Shown here in pieces: positions 22,974 to 31,134 of a stretch of DNA of 35,565 nucleotides. A model generated the notes under the pieces. The model made no database searches. It saw only the letters and a list, made by a program, of their open reading frames with translations, and had not been told where the DNA came from. Numbering within the stretch: position 1 is the first letter of the stretch; the number at the start of each line of letters is the position of its first letter. This DNA is from a virus, in IMG/VR virus record IMGVR_UViG_3300046787_000082, positions 1 through 35,565 of that record; one strand, 5' to 3'. The translations under genes were made by a program, and so were the position numbers.

Positions 22974-23981
22974 TCAAAGACCGAGGTTTGCCATTGCTTG
23001 CCTAACGGCTTCTTCCGTTGTCTTTGGCTCAGGAGCGCGTGTTACGCCCGTAGGAGAACCTTTGACAGAAACGGCAGATGCCTTGGCTGCTTTGGCAGCT
23101 TCATTCGCACGTTGAACTTGATTTACTTGTTGAGTTGGCTGTTGGCTAACCCGAGAAAATACATCGTCATTCAGACGCACTGCTTTTGCGTAAGCATCGT
23201 TCAGGTCGCTTGCGAAGCCCTTGTCTAAAAGGTCTGCCATCGTTTCACGAACGTCATCGAAATGCTCATGCGTTTGCGCGAATTGCTCAATCGTTTGACC
23301 GAGTTGCGCTTCTTCCGCCATCTGTCGAGATTGCGTAATTTGGTTAAGCGCGGCCTGCTGTTGGGCAAGGCGTTGCTCTAGTTGGTGATGATAAGGGTCG
23401 AAAGGGACACTTGTCAAACTATTTAGGTCAATCCCGTAATCATGGGCAAGACGAACGAACTCTCTTGCCTTAGTTTGTGGGTCTGACGTTCTCAAGGTTT
23501 TCTCTGTGCTAATCAACTTGGCGATAGCATCTTCAGGAGAAACTTGAAGTTGTTGGAGATATTCCATATGCGGAGCAACAGCATTTCCCAAAGAACGACC
23601 ACGTTGGGCATCTTCTTTGTATTGCTGGATTCCCTTGTGGAATTGCTGCTCACGCTCAACAATATATTGCTGAGTTTCAGGTGGCAAAGCACGAAGCGCC
23701 TCTTGTGCTGGCTTTTTCCATGCCGCAAAAGGGTTGCGTTCAGGCTCTTTAACCTCTGTTTTTTCCTCAGATTCCTCTTTCGGGGTTTCTTGGGCTACGT
23801 CTGGCGTTTCCTCTTGAGGCTCTGCTTCTTTAGGCTTGAATCGCCCTTTTTCATCGCGTTTTTCAACTGATTGCTCGGCTTGTTCAGCCTGCTCTAGCTT
23901 ATCAAACTCACGGGCAACAATGTCGCGTGTATCCGTGGGTTCCTGAACTTCTTGGGTATCCAAGGTTTGTTCTTCTGACAT
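22974..23981 (-). CDS. Capsid scaffolding protein
   Basis: A 335-aa highly charged, helical protein with no cysteine. The N-terminal 90 residues are dominated by Glu, Gln and Lys and are probably disordered (KGRFKPKEAEPQEETPDV). Residues about 100-290 form coiled-coil-like helices (REQQFHKGIQQYKEDAQRG). The C-terminal 50 residues are basic and contain TEEAVRQAMANLGL, plausibly the coat-binding helix. GGAGAAAA precedes the ATG. Gene order portal - scaffold - coat is the classical one. Confidence 0.85.
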   Translation of the reverse strand: MSEEQTLDTQEVQEPTDTRDIVAREFDKLEQAEQAEQSVEKRDEKGRFKPKEAEPQEETPDVAQETPKEESEEKTEVKEPERNPFAAWKKPAQEALRALPPETQQYIVEREQQFHKGIQQYKEDAQRGRSLGNAVAPHMEYLQQLQVSPEDAIAKLISTEKTLRTSDPQTKAREFVRLAHDYGIDLNSLTSVPFDPYHHQLEQRLAQQQAALNQITQSRQMAEEAQLGQTIEQFAQTHEHFDDVRETMADLLDKGFASDLNDAYAKAVRLNDDVFSRVSQQPTQQVNQVQRANEAAKAAKASAVSVKGSPTGVTRAPEPKTTEEAVRQAMANLGL

Positions 23982-23989
23982 TTTTTCTC

Positions 23990-24325
23990 CTAGATGTTGT
24001 CAAAACGTGCTGCGATTTCCTTGCGGAGTGATTCTTTTTGAGTTTTTTGCTCAATCCATGACTGTGTTTTGGGTTTCACAGGCTCATTGCCTACCTCAAT
24101 ACAGCCGTGGGATTTTAGGTGATCTCGATGCTGTGATCGGGATGAAATCATTTCGCCAGTCAATTGAGACTGATATGGCTGAATGTCAGCTACAACCATA
24201 GGGGCGCATATTTGGCGCTCAACCGTTACGCCACAACATTCGGGCAAATCTTCATAGTTTGCAAGCGAACGGAAAATGTCTGTCACAGACTCGCATTTTG
24301 GGCATTTGACAACGTAGATAGGCAT
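23990..24325 (-). CDS. FmdB-like zinc-ribbon protein, 111 aa
   Basis: The N-terminal 45 residues form the ribbon: PIYVVKCPKCESVTDIFRSL, then ECCGVTVERQI. CxxC at residues 8-11 and CC at about 30-31 should hold one zinc. The rest is helical and basic. Proteins of this shape are common between portal and scaffold genes in environmental podophages; their role is not established. They may help capsid assembly or DNA handling. Overlaps the preceding gene by one base. Confidence 0.8.
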   Translation of the reverse strand: MPIYVVKCPKCESVTDIFRSLANYEDLPECCGVTVERQICAPMVVADIQPYQSQLTGEMISSRSQHRDHLKSHGCIEVGNEPVKPKTQSWIEQKTQKESLRKEIAARFDNI

Positions 24326-24711
24326 TAGATGAGCATCAGTAGTGATTCTTCATCTTCAAGTTCTGCGAGCATTTCTGCCTCATACGCTTGAAGGCTTAAT
24401 TCTGCTTGGGATAATAACCTATTTATCTGAGCAACTGCAACATCGTACTCAGCTAGGTCAATTTTCTTGATCTCTTGCTTGATTTCTTTCTTGATCTCAG
24501 TAAAAACAGGCTTGGGAACATAAGTCCCATCCATCTTGTCAAAAGCCTCTTTGACGATTGCTTTTATATCGTCTTGCTGGCTTTTCTTGATGTTGCTTTT
24601 TACCCTTTTAGGCGGCAACCCACCCGTTGTGACAATCTCAACCTCTGGGGTTGTTACGTCATATTGGCTTTCACCATATATGGCCTCGTCATAACGGGCA
24701 GGAATTGACAT
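24325..24711 (-). CDS. Hypothetical protein with charged helical region, 128 aa
   Basis: Not recognised. The N-terminus has DEAIYGESQYDVTTPEVEIV. The middle is dense in Lys and Glu (FTEIKKEIKQEIKKIDLAEY) and should form a coiled coil. The C-terminus is acidic (LAELEDEESLLMLI). It follows the portal gene with a TAATG overlap and precedes the zinc-ribbon gene. A head assembly role is likely from position only. Confidence 0.7.
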   Translation of the reverse strand: MSIPARYDEAIYGESQYDVTTPEVEIVTTGGLPPKRVKSNIKKSQQDDIKAIVKEAFDKMDGTYVPKPVFTEIKKEIKQEIKKIDLAEYDVAVAQINRLLSQAELSLQAYEAEMLAELEDEESLLMLI

Positions 24712-26960
24712 TATTGAACACCAATAATTTTGCCGTTTTGGTCACGCACAACTTGTTTTGGTCTGCTCAAGTTTGCCATCATGTTAGCCATGACCTCTGA
24801 CTGTTGTGCGTTTGAGTTTTGGATAGCCCCAACGACTTGCGCCATGTTTTCTGCCAATGCCTGATTGGATTGAGCCAGAACACCCTGCAACAAGGTCGAA
24901 ACTTGCTGATTGCCCTCACCATCGTAAGAAACAAGATCAGTTGACTTGTCTAAACTCTTGATGCGTAAAGCGTTTTCAGCTTGAATTTGAGCCACAGCCA
25001 TCTTAGTCTCAGCCTCAAGATTGGCTTTCCATTGGGTCAGTTGGGCTTCTTGTTGGACTTTTTGTTGCTCAAACTGCATCTTTTGCTGTTCAAGTTGAAC
25101 TTCCAACTGGGCCTTTTGTTGCTCCATCTGCATTTTGGCTTGCTCAATCTGAAGGTCAGACTGCGCCTTTTGAGCCTCTGCTTGTGCCTTGATTTGTTCA
25201 GGATTTGGCTGCGGTGGCTGTTGTGCTTTGGCTTTTTGTGCCTTGTCAATGTCTTGCATTGTGTTCTCAAACATACCCTCAAGTTCACGACCAGCTTTAA
25301 AGCCACGAACCCCAAACAGCAACATTTGCATGACCAAAGGAGCCATGTCAGGTGCAAATTGAACAGCTTGCGTTGCTTGAGTCAAGAAGTTGCCAGCCGC
25401 GCTTAAAAATTCAACACGGCTTTGCTTCTCGCCTTGCTCATCCAACTCCACCAAAGTGTCAGTCTCAATGTCAATTTGGAAGTTACGCATTGGCTCGTTC
25501 TTGAGCAAAGCGATGGCTTGGGCAATTAACTCAGGGTTTTGACCGTCAGGCGTGTTGGCAATACCAGATATTTCTAGAATGATCTCAGGCTGATACTTAG
25601 AGCAAATGACTTCCGCTTTCATGCGTAGCAAGTCACGGGCAAAACGTGCCACATCGTCTTTCATGTCGTTTAGACGAATAGAAGCAAATTGGCTCTTGAT
25701 TTGTTGGGCAGTAGCAGTTTCGGAAGCCACAGAAGCACCACGGAGAATGTCCGAAATGCCTGTTGTCTCATAAATGATCTGCTTGCATGACTCACGGGCA
25801 GCGTACAAACTTTGCAAAGCCTGAACCACATCACCCAAAGGCAAGAATTGAACAGCGCCTTGTAAGCCACCCTTTTCAACAAAAGCAGGCCAATTGGTGA
25901 CGGGAACCATCACAGCATCATTGCCTTCTTTCATCAATCGGGCTAATGAAGGCTCATCAGCAGCGTAAATGCCCATCACCTTCAAGGCGCGGGTCAAATG
26001 CTGAATTCGGCCTGTAATGTCATCAATCTCGTCTGCTTGGTCTTGGTACATCTTGAAGTCCGCAACGGGAATCAAGCTGTCTGTTGTGATTGTGGCAAAC
26101 AAAGGCTTTGGGCATGGAAAAAACGATTCCAACTCAAGCGGGTCGTCTTTCTCATCCAAGATTTCGTCAAAATGGTCAGCAAGCCAATAGACCTTCTTGC
26201 TTGACTTACACCAAATCTCCCACACGGGGGCTTTCTTCAGCGCCTCGGTGGTTGCCATGTCTTCACCGTCTTTGTCAGGCGAATGAGTCAGCGGCACTTC
26301 TTTGAATACGTCACCAAAACGCTCAACGCCTTCTTCTTGGCTCATGTAAACCCTGCGGCCTACCCAAGTCACTTCTTCCCATGTACGGGCAGGCAAGTGA
26401 GCAAAGTCTTCCCAAAAAACGTAATCAACAGGTGTGCGCTCGTCTGTTACGCGCTCCAATGGCTCTGCGTCTTCTCCAGCCAAGCCGTTGGTTTCTAAAT
26501 CGCCTTCACCCTGACCAGGTGCATAGCCTTCATTTTCAGCGTCATCCGTGATTTGAGGTTCTTCAACGGTTTCAATCTTTGGCTCGTAACGCAACCATGC
26601 TACGCCACGACCAGGCAACAAACGGTCATCCACCGTGTGTGACATTGCCGAGTTGTAATCGCTGTAATGACGCAATTCGTAGTCAATAGTGCGCTCAAGA
26701 ATCATTGAGGCAACGCGACCAATATCGTTGCGGTCTTTGAATCGGCGGGAAACCTCGACCTTTGGTGGGCGTGAATAGACCGCTGGCTTCAGGGTCTTGA
26801 TGTTTGACCAAAGAATGTTAAATCGTGCATCCGTGTAGTCGGTGTCTTTGCGAACATCGCGGAAACGCTTAACGATCTTGCGACCTTGCTCGGTAAATTT
26901 GCGATAGTCTTCTTTGTAACGGTGCAACTCATCGCGCCAATAGATCGCGTTATAGGCCAT
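24711..26960 (-). CDS. Portal protein (P22 gp1-like), 749 aa
   Basis: The start at 26960 is chosen because AGGAG lies 6 bases before that ATG; a version 24 bases longer has no such site. The N-terminal half has portal features: TDARFNILWSNIKTLKPAVY, RDRNDIGR-like segment (FKDRNDIGRVASMILERT), DYVFWEDFAHLPARTWEEVT. The middle has IIYETTGISDILRGASVASE and TATAQQIKSQFAS, typical of P22-type portals. Residues about 590-690 form a very long Gln/Lys/Glu coiled coil (QMEQQKAQLEVQLEQQKMQF) that would build the barrel inside the capsid. Confidence 0.92.
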   Translation of the reverse strand: MAYNAIYWRDELHRYKEDYRKFTEQGRKIVKRFRDVRKDTDYTDARFNILWSNIKTLKPAVYSRPPKVEVSRRFKDRNDIGRVASMILERTIDYELRHYSDYNSAMSHTVDDRLLPGRGVAWLRYEPKIETVEEPQITDDAENEGYAPGQGEGDLETNGLAGEDAEPLERVTDERTPVDYVFWEDFAHLPARTWEEVTWVGRRVYMSQEEGVERFGDVFKEVPLTHSPDKDGEDMATTEALKKAPVWEIWCKSSKKVYWLADHFDEILDEKDDPLELESFFPCPKPLFATITTDSLIPVADFKMYQDQADEIDDITGRIQHLTRALKVMGIYAADEPSLARLMKEGNDAVMVPVTNWPAFVEKGGLQGAVQFLPLGDVVQALQSLYAARESCKQIIYETTGISDILRGASVASETATAQQIKSQFASIRLNDMKDDVARFARDLLRMKAEVICSKYQPEIILEISGIANTPDGQNPELIAQAIALLKNEPMRNFQIDIETDTLVELDEQGEKQSRVEFLSAAGNFLTQATQAVQFAPDMAPLVMQMLLFGVRGFKAGRELEGMFENTMQDIDKAQKAKAQQPPQPNPEQIKAQAEAQKAQSDLQIEQAKMQMEQQKAQLEVQLEQQKMQFEQQKVQQEAQLTQWKANLEAETKMAVAQIQAENALRIKSLDKSTDLVSYDGEGNQQVSTLLQGVLAQSNQALAENMAQVVGAIQNSNAQQSEVMANMMANLSRPKQVVRDQNGKIIGVQ

Positions 26961-26998
26961 AAAAACTCCTGAAAGTTGGCGCATTTTAACGCCATATA

Positions 26999-28333
26999 TC
27001 AGATTCTAGTATGCCTCTTACTTGGCATCTCGTCAAATATCTCGTTGAGCGTCTGTTCATGCCACCATTTAGGTTTGGGCGGTTCAGGCGCTTTGTATTC
27101 CTCACGCCATGCTATTGCCATGTAACGGACTGAATCTGCTCCGTGGCTTGTCCAATCGTGGCGGGGACGGTCACGATAACGTTTCTTGTCGTCATCCCAT
27201 TCTCGTTGATACTGGCGCAAAGACTCCAGCAGGCTGTATTCCTTGCATTTTGCGGAGTCCATCCAAAGTCTTGGAAATAATGCTCTGACAGCTTGAATCC
27301 CGTCTTGCAGCGATAAATCAGGAACGATTCGGACATTGGCAATCCCCAACTGTTTTTGAGCCATTTCTTGAATTGACTTGCCACCAGAGGCCAAAGTTTT
27401 AGCCCTAGCATCGTGGGGTAGCCAGTGTTTACCGTAGCGGTAATGCTTGAATTTAACCACAGAAATATAGTCATCCATTGCCAGCCCAGAGCCAGCAAAG
27501 TGGTCAATGATGTGAATCTCACCGCCAATAACTTGAAAGAACACGATGGAAGTGTCATCGGTATAGCCCAAGTCCCAAGCCGTGTGAACTGGCGCGTTGC
27601 GGTCATAAGCAACGGCTGAAATCCTGCCTTCTTGCTCGGCAATCCTCATTTCCTTGCCGTAGTACGCCCCAAGAATAGCCGCCTCAAAGCTGCACTCAAA
27701 CTCTTGAAGGTATTGGTCTTCACTCATCATTGACTTGGCATCTTCAAGTTCAGAGTCAGGCAATAGCTTGGTTTGTGAGGCTTTTAGGGTCGTAACGTGC
27801 CAATTCGGAGATTGTTGGGCGCTGTCATACACATCCCAAAAGTTGTTCTTGCCCTTTGGCGTACCGATAAACACAGCCCAACCTTGTCGGTCAGCTAGTA
27901 AGGGGCGAATAACCTCACCCCACACACGAGGCTTCATGTCGGCATATTCGTCAAGAACGATGCCATCAAGGTACATACCACGCAAGGCTTCAGCGTTATC
28001 AGCACCAAAAAGGCGAATCCGAGCGCCTGTTACCAGTTCAATCCACAATTCTGAGGCGTTGGCTTTGACCCTGACGTTTTCGCTGAATCTAAGAAGGTAC
28101 AGCCAAGCGACTGACTTGGCTTGGGTAAGAAACGGACAAATGTAGGCATATTGCCCATCGGACTTGCCTTCCGTAAGCGCACGTTTAATTAGGTCATTGA
28201 CGCAAGCAACAGTCTTGCCGCATCTTCTATGTGCCACGGCAACAGCCCAACGCTCTTTGCGGTTGTGAAAAGATAGAAATTGCTTACGAGGCGCGTAGTC
28301 GATACGGACTCGTTTTATTTCGGTTCGTTCCAC
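26999..28333 (-). CDS. Terminase large subunit
   Basis: A 444-aa packaging motor. The ATPase part has Walker A AHRRCGKT (residues 34-41), Walker B GIVLDEYAD (124-132) with D128 and E129, and the coupling motif FIGTPKGKN (155-163). The nuclease part has AWDLGYTDDTSIVFF (D254) and HDARAKTLASGG (D308), with a further Asp in HDWTSHGADS near the C-terminus. It uses a GTG start at 28333; no other good start exists before residue 120. It overlaps the small subunit by 19 bases. The packaging type (headful or cohesive) cannot be decided from sequence alone. Confidence 0.94.
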   Translation of the reverse strand: MERTEIKRVRIDYAPRKQFLSFHNRKERWAVAVAHRRCGKTVACVNDLIKRALTEGKSDGQYAYICPFLTQAKSVAWLYLLRFSENVRVKANASELWIELVTGARIRLFGADNAEALRGMYLDGIVLDEYADMKPRVWGEVIRPLLADRQGWAVFIGTPKGKNNFWDVYDSAQQSPNWHVTTLKASQTKLLPDSELEDAKSMMSEDQYLQEFECSFEAAILGAYYGKEMRIAEQEGRISAVAYDRNAPVHTAWDLGYTDDTSIVFFQVIGGEIHIIDHFAGSGLAMDDYISVVKFKHYRYGKHWLPHDARAKTLASGGKSIQEMAQKQLGIANVRIVPDLSLQDGIQAVRALFPRLWMDSAKCKEYSLLESLRQYQREWDDDKKRYRDRPRHDWTSHGADSVRYMAIAWREEYKAPEPPKPKWWHEQTLNEIFDEMPSKRHTRI

Positions 28334-28644
28334 TCAAATACCATCTTAGTGACAACAGGAGCATCGGCATCGCCAATGATTTCGGTTCTAGCTAACTTAG
28401 GCGCAGCGTATTCAGCTAACTTTGCCAACATATCCAAAGCCTTATAAGGGTCTGGTTTGCGGTCTGTTAGCGGGTCGCCATTGGCAACGTCTTCTAGCCA
28501 AATAGAGACGTTTTCGCTGTTCTTATCTAGCAATGCCCGAATGGTGTCTCTAAACTCGGTGGTGGAGCGATTAGGCACGCCCTTGGGCCTTCCTCTGCCT
28601 TTATTGGTCAGATTTTCAGAATTTCCAGCCTGTACTTTTTTCAT
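28315..28644 (-). CDS. Terminase small subunit-like protein, 109 aa
   Basis: The N-terminal block GRGRPKGVPNRSTTEFRDTI (residues 17-36) is a basic DNA-binding opening common in phage small terminases. A helical region follows (KALDMLAKLAEYAAPKLART) and then a beta end. Directly upstream of the large subunit with 19-base overlap. It should recognise the packaging site and recruit the motor. There is no strong ribosome site; the ATG is chosen as the first in-frame one after a 146-nt gap. Confidence 0.8.
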   Translation of the reverse strand: MKKVQAGNSENLTNKGRGRPKGVPNRSTTEFRDTIRALLDKNSENVSIWLEDVANGDPLTDRKPDPYKALDMLAKLAEYAAPKLARTEIIGDADAPVVTKMVFEWNEPK

Positions 28645-28790
28645 GCTAATCCTTTAGGTTTCTAACTGATTGCGCTTATTTTAGTCACAAATGTAAAAGC
28701 CTCAATTTGGTTTTCAACTAGGCAAGGCAGAAAGCCAGAAAATACCTTGCGTCAACATCCTTGATTGCTGGCTTAACAGCTTTTACGGGT
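28645..28790 (-). promoter_or_regulatory. 146-nt gap with nested inverted repeats before the terminase genes
   Basis: This is the largest gap in the leftward unit and separates the accessory genes from the packaging and structural genes. Three nested inverted repeats are visible: GTAAAAGC/GCTTTTAC (28693-28700 and 28779-28786), AAGCCAG/CTGGCTT (28732-28738 and 28768-28774) and GCAAGG/CCTTGC (28722-28727 and 28745-28750). Not all can form at once. A late promoter, a terminator between early and late genes, or the packaging site could lie here. I see no clear sigma70 promoter. Confidence 0.4.
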
Positions 28791-29105
28791 TTATTTTAAT
28801 TCATCAGGCCATTTGCCTTGGCTTTTTAGCTTTGCCACGGTCTTTTGATAGGCCATTTGCCAAAGCATCTGTCTTTGGTCTTTGGTCAGTCTAGCGCCTT
28901 GGTCTAGTTCTCGGTGGCAGGATTGGCAAAGCGCAGCGGTGAATTCGTCACTTGCCTTGATTCCCCTGCCTTTGCCGTGTTCAGCCCAATTGCTGTGCGC
29001 GGCTTGGGTTTGGTCTTCTATGTAGCAGTTTTGGCAAGGTAGGCTGGCTACGTTCTGAAGATGCTTTTTGCTTCTGAAATAGTTGAACTTGGGAATTGCT
29101 GTCAT
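28791..29105 (-). CDS. YbcO/DUF1364-like or HNH-type nuclease, 104 aa
   Basis: The metal-binding pattern is clear: PCQNC (CxxC, residues 24-28), then QAAHSNWAEHGKGRGIKA, which holds the catalytic-type His, and LCQSCHRELDQG (CxxCH). This layout belongs to the His-Me finger nucleases such as YbcO (DUF1364), found in lambda-like nin regions. Its neighbours NinB and the VRR-NUC-like gene support a recombination or DNA-repair role. Overlaps the upstream gene by 4 bases. The closest family is chosen by eye. Confidence 0.8.
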   Translation of the reverse strand: MTAIPKFNYFRSKKHLQNVASLPCQNCYIEDQTQAAHSNWAEHGKGRGIKASDEFTAALCQSCHRELDQGARLTKDQRQMLWQMAYQKTVAKLKSQGKWPDELK

Positions 29106-29479
29106 TCTGTTTCACCATTTGCTTTTGCAATAGCTTTTTCAAGCCTGATTACAGCGGCTCTAGCATCTTGCATAGCAAAGTGGTCGTGTTTTATTGAAAA
29201 AAATCTGCCTTCCACTTGCGCTACCAATTCTCTTAATGCTTGCCTAGCTTGCCTCATTGCCACAATACTTGTTAAATCTTCACGCTGATTATTTGCACCA
29301 GCTACCACTCCAATTTGAATACCACAGTGATATGCGTCTTCTGCTACCAAATCATAAAAATTACTAAGTTCTTCACTTAAGTCAGCATCTTCAAATCCGT
29401 ATGGCGAAAGAATGTATTTTTCTGAAATTACAGGGAATCCAGCTTTTTTTGCTACACGAATAACGTCTTTATTTGTCAT
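29102..29479 (-). CDS. Hypothetical phage protein, 125 aa
   Basis: Not assigned. It begins NKDVIRVAKKAGFPVISEKY, then a helix ELSNFYDLVAEDAYHCG, and later helices with LRELVAQVEGRFFSIKHDHF and IRLEKAIAKANGE. Proteins of this type (short start, one helix with a Leu-Val-Ala core, single Cys) occur in many phage accessory regions and have no known role. It overlaps both neighbours by 4 bases. Confidence 0.7.
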   Translation of the reverse strand: MTNKDVIRVAKKAGFPVISEKYILSPYGFEDADLSEELSNFYDLVAEDAYHCGIQIGVVAGANNQREDLTSIVAMRQARQALRELVAQVEGRFFSIKHDHFAMQDARAAVIRLEKAIAKANGETE

Positions 29480-29940
29480 ACGATCTCCACCACATCCTTG
29501 CCGTGGCTCTTAATGTAATTGGCGGTTTTACGAATCATCTTTTCGTATTCTGACCTAGCAATGCTTGTGCGCTGAAGGTCGTGATATTCCCACAATTCCT
29601 TAATTTTGCTGATTCCAGTACCCGACAAGCCCATTTTGCCTGTCTTTTGGTAACGGTCAGCAGCTTCCAACAAGGCTGTTTGGACTTCCTTGCAGTAAGG
29701 CAGAACTTCAGGGCCAATGCCTTCTTTGCCCATGGTTTCTGAAATGTTGACCACATCGGCAAGCCAGCGCCAATCTTCTGTGGTTCCCATGCCCTTGGTC
29801 ATTGCGTCAATTGCGGATAGTTCACAAAGGCGCAGTTTGTCCAAAGCTGCACCATCAGACACAGCAGCGCCAGCGATTGCATGGGCAACGGTGTCTATGT
29901 TGGTTGACCAGACCTTGCGTTTACATCTTTTGCGTGTCAT
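29476..29940 (-). CDS. Hypothetical phage protein of a Burkholderiales-phage type, 154 aa
   Basis: Helical, with a recognisable order of phrases: VAHAIAGAAVSDGAALDKLR, LCELSAIDAMTKGMGTTEDW, LADVVNISETM, GKMGLSGTGISKI, and EYHDLQRTSIARSEYEKMI. I recall similar sequences in Burkholderia and Ralstonia phages with no function given; this is memory, not a search. The N-terminus is strongly basic (TRKRCKRKVW). It overlaps NinB by 20 bases. Confidence 0.7.
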   Translation of the reverse strand: MTRKRCKRKVWSTNIDTVAHAIAGAAVSDGAALDKLRLCELSAIDAMTKGMGTTEDWRWLADVVNISETMGKEGIGPEVLPYCKEVQTALLEAADRYQKTGKMGLSGTGISKIKELWEYHDLQRTSIARSEYEKMIRKTANYIKSHGKDVVEIV

Positions 29941-30340
29941 TTACTTCTATTCCATTCTCAGCACACCAAGCCAGCAAAAACTCAACAAACTCGCTTGCGT
30001 GTTCTTTTGAAAAATTACGGGTTTGAAAGCCAAGCTGAACGATTCCTGTTCCATCAAGATTAGGAATTATTGGCGAATCCTTAAATCCTGTTTCACGCAA
30101 AAATTTATCAACCAACAAGCGTTTCCAATCTTCTGCATCCCACTTAGACCCTAAATGTTGTGCTTGTTTGGCTATGTCACCAATAATTGCATGAAACTTC
30201 TCGTTTTGTTCGTTGCTTCGGCCTGCGTCTTTGACTTCTAACGTCAGATTTTTGCCTGCCGCCAATGCCGTTTTGACTTTAGGCCACAGGTTTTGCATCA
30301 GGGTTGTGGCTTGTTGTGGGTCAATTAGGTCGTATTTCAT
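29921..30340 (-). CDS. ninB: NinB-like recombination protein, 139 aa
   Basis: The block DAGRSNEQNEKFHAIIGDIA (residues about 38-57) is characteristic of NinB (Orf of lambda): it includes the Arg-Ser-x-x-Gln-Asn turn. SKWDAEDWKRLLVDKFLRET follows and the end has EFVEFLLAWCAENGIEV. NinB binds single-stranded DNA and SSB and helps load annealing proteins, replacing RecFOR. Length is near that of lambda Orf. The pair with the rightward ERF/YqaJ genes makes sense. Confidence 0.88.
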   Translation of the reverse strand: MKYDLIDPQQATTLMQNLWPKVKTALAAGKNLTLEVKDAGRSNEQNEKFHAIIGDIAKQAQHLGSKWDAEDWKRLLVDKFLRETGFKDSPIIPNLDGTGIVQLGFQTRNFSKEHASEFVEFLLAWCAENGIEVNDTQKM

Positions 30341-30588
30341 TTAAGCCTATCGCCCACCAAAGTGGCATAACCAGCAATATCGTGCCAATGGTCGTGGTAA
30401 TCAGGGTTGCCGTTCAGCACACGGGCAATCTTGTGGCAAATCATTTCTAAAGCCTCAATCTGATCTGCGTCAAGTTCTTGGAAATCATGCTCCCAAAGCA
30501 CAGCCTTTAGTTTTTGGCTGATCTTTGCGTGTGTTTCAAAGTCGCCATGTGTCTTTTGGCGTTGTTTCAATGTCTTTTCTATTGTCAT
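30337..30588 (-). CDS. DUF6378-like small phage protein, 83 aa
   Basis: The phrases RQKTHGDFETHAKISQKLK, DQIEALEMICHKIARVLNGN and YHDHWHDIAGYATL are the signature of a common small phage protein whose Pfam domain I recall as DUF6378. Its helical arrangement with conserved His, Glu and Asp residues is reminiscent of MazG-type pyrophosphatases, so an enzyme role on nucleotides is possible but not shown. Coupled by 4-base overlaps on both sides. Confidence 0.8.
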   Translation of the reverse strand: MTIEKTLKQRQKTHGDFETHAKISQKLKAVLWEHDFQELDADQIEALEMICHKIARVLNGNPDYHDHWHDIAGYATLVGDRLK

Positions 30589-30848
30589 ATCACTCCAATC
30601 ATGCGTAAAGCCTGTTCTGGGCCTTCAATTCGCTCAAGGCGACCACCGACCCACTTTTCAAAAAAAACCTGTTGTAGCTTCGTTAAACCCTTTTTAGGGC
30701 CTGATTTCACCTCAACCAAGTAAGTTACACCGTTATAGCCAACCAATAAGTCCACAGGCAAGCCAATAATCCAGACGTAAGCACCAGCAGACCGTAAAGC
30801 AGAAACCACTTGGTCTTGCGTAGCATCAACTCTCGCAGCGTATCTCAT
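30585..30848 (-). CDS. VRR-NUC-like nuclease, 87 aa
   Basis: The start at 30848 is chosen because its ATG overlaps an upstream 11-codon reading frame as ATGA; the longer version would begin at 30908. The PD-(D/E)XK pattern is GLPVDLLVGYNGVTYLVEVK: the Asp (VDLL), then E and K in VEVK. NVxQD-like start (ARVDATQDQVVSALRSAGAY) completes the VRR-NUC-type core. VRR-NUC proteins cut branched or flapped DNA. At 87 aa it is a minimal version. The final helix is EGPEQALRMIG. Confidence 0.85.
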   Translation of the reverse strand: MRYAARVDATQDQVVSALRSAGAYVWIIGLPVDLLVGYNGVTYLVEVKSGPKKGLTKLQQVFFEKWVGGRLERIEGPEQALRMIGVI

Positions 30849-30880
30849 CTTCCACCACCACGTTTGCGCCAGCCACTCAT
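30845..30880 (-). CDS. Possible 11-codon leader peptide linking two genes
   Basis: MSGWRKRGGGR and a stop. The ATG at 30880 overlaps the upstream gene stop (ATGA) and is preceded by AAGGAG. Its own stop overlaps the ATG of the VRR-NUC-like gene (ATGA at 30848). The very basic Trp/Arg/Gly peptide may be only a translational bridge that carries ribosomes to the nuclease gene. It could equally be an accident of overlapping frames. Confidence 0.35.
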   Translation of the reverse strand: MSGWRKRGGGR

Positions 30881-31131
30881 GTGTTCTTCTCCTTAAGTTT
30901 GGCTTCAAGTGCTTTTGAAAAATGCAACCACCCCCATTTTTTTAAAAAGCCATCCAACATATCTGGCATAGATTCAAATGCGGCTTGTCTGTCTTCATCC
31001 GTCAGCCCAACCCATGTGCGTTGTTGTGGCTCATCAAGTGCGCTACGAAGACATTTCACAATGGCAGGATTCCCAACCACAGCACCCATCTCAATCAGCT
31101 CAACAACTGCTTCTACTGCTTCAATACTCAT
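30877..31131 (-). CDS. Hypothetical phage accessory protein, 84 aa
   Basis: Two helices in the N-terminal part (SIEAVEAVVELIEMGAVVGN), a middle with PQQRTWVGLTDEDRQAAFES, and a C-terminal WGWLHFSKALEAKLKEKNT. The LTDEDRQA phrase is like the TDEEIGA phrase of the 206-aa protein further upstream, so the two may be related. The C-terminal codons contain AAGGAG, which serves as the ribosome site for the next gene. Function unknown. Confidence 0.65.
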   Translation of the reverse strand: MSIEAVEAVVELIEMGAVVGNPAIVKCLRSALDEPQQRTWVGLTDEDRQAAFESMPDMLDGFLKKWGWLHFSKALEAKLKEKNT

Positions 31132-31134
31132 GTC

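Noticed and set aside
22540-23115. 191-aa plus-strand open frame opposite capsid and scaffold genes
   Set aside because: It spans the gap between two clearly coding minus-strand genes and has the Cys/Val/Ser-rich look of an antisense shadow.
27112-27642. 176-aa minus-strand open frame inside the large terminase gene
   Set aside because: It is another frame of the terminase nuclease region, which has the catalytic motifs; the alternative product has none.
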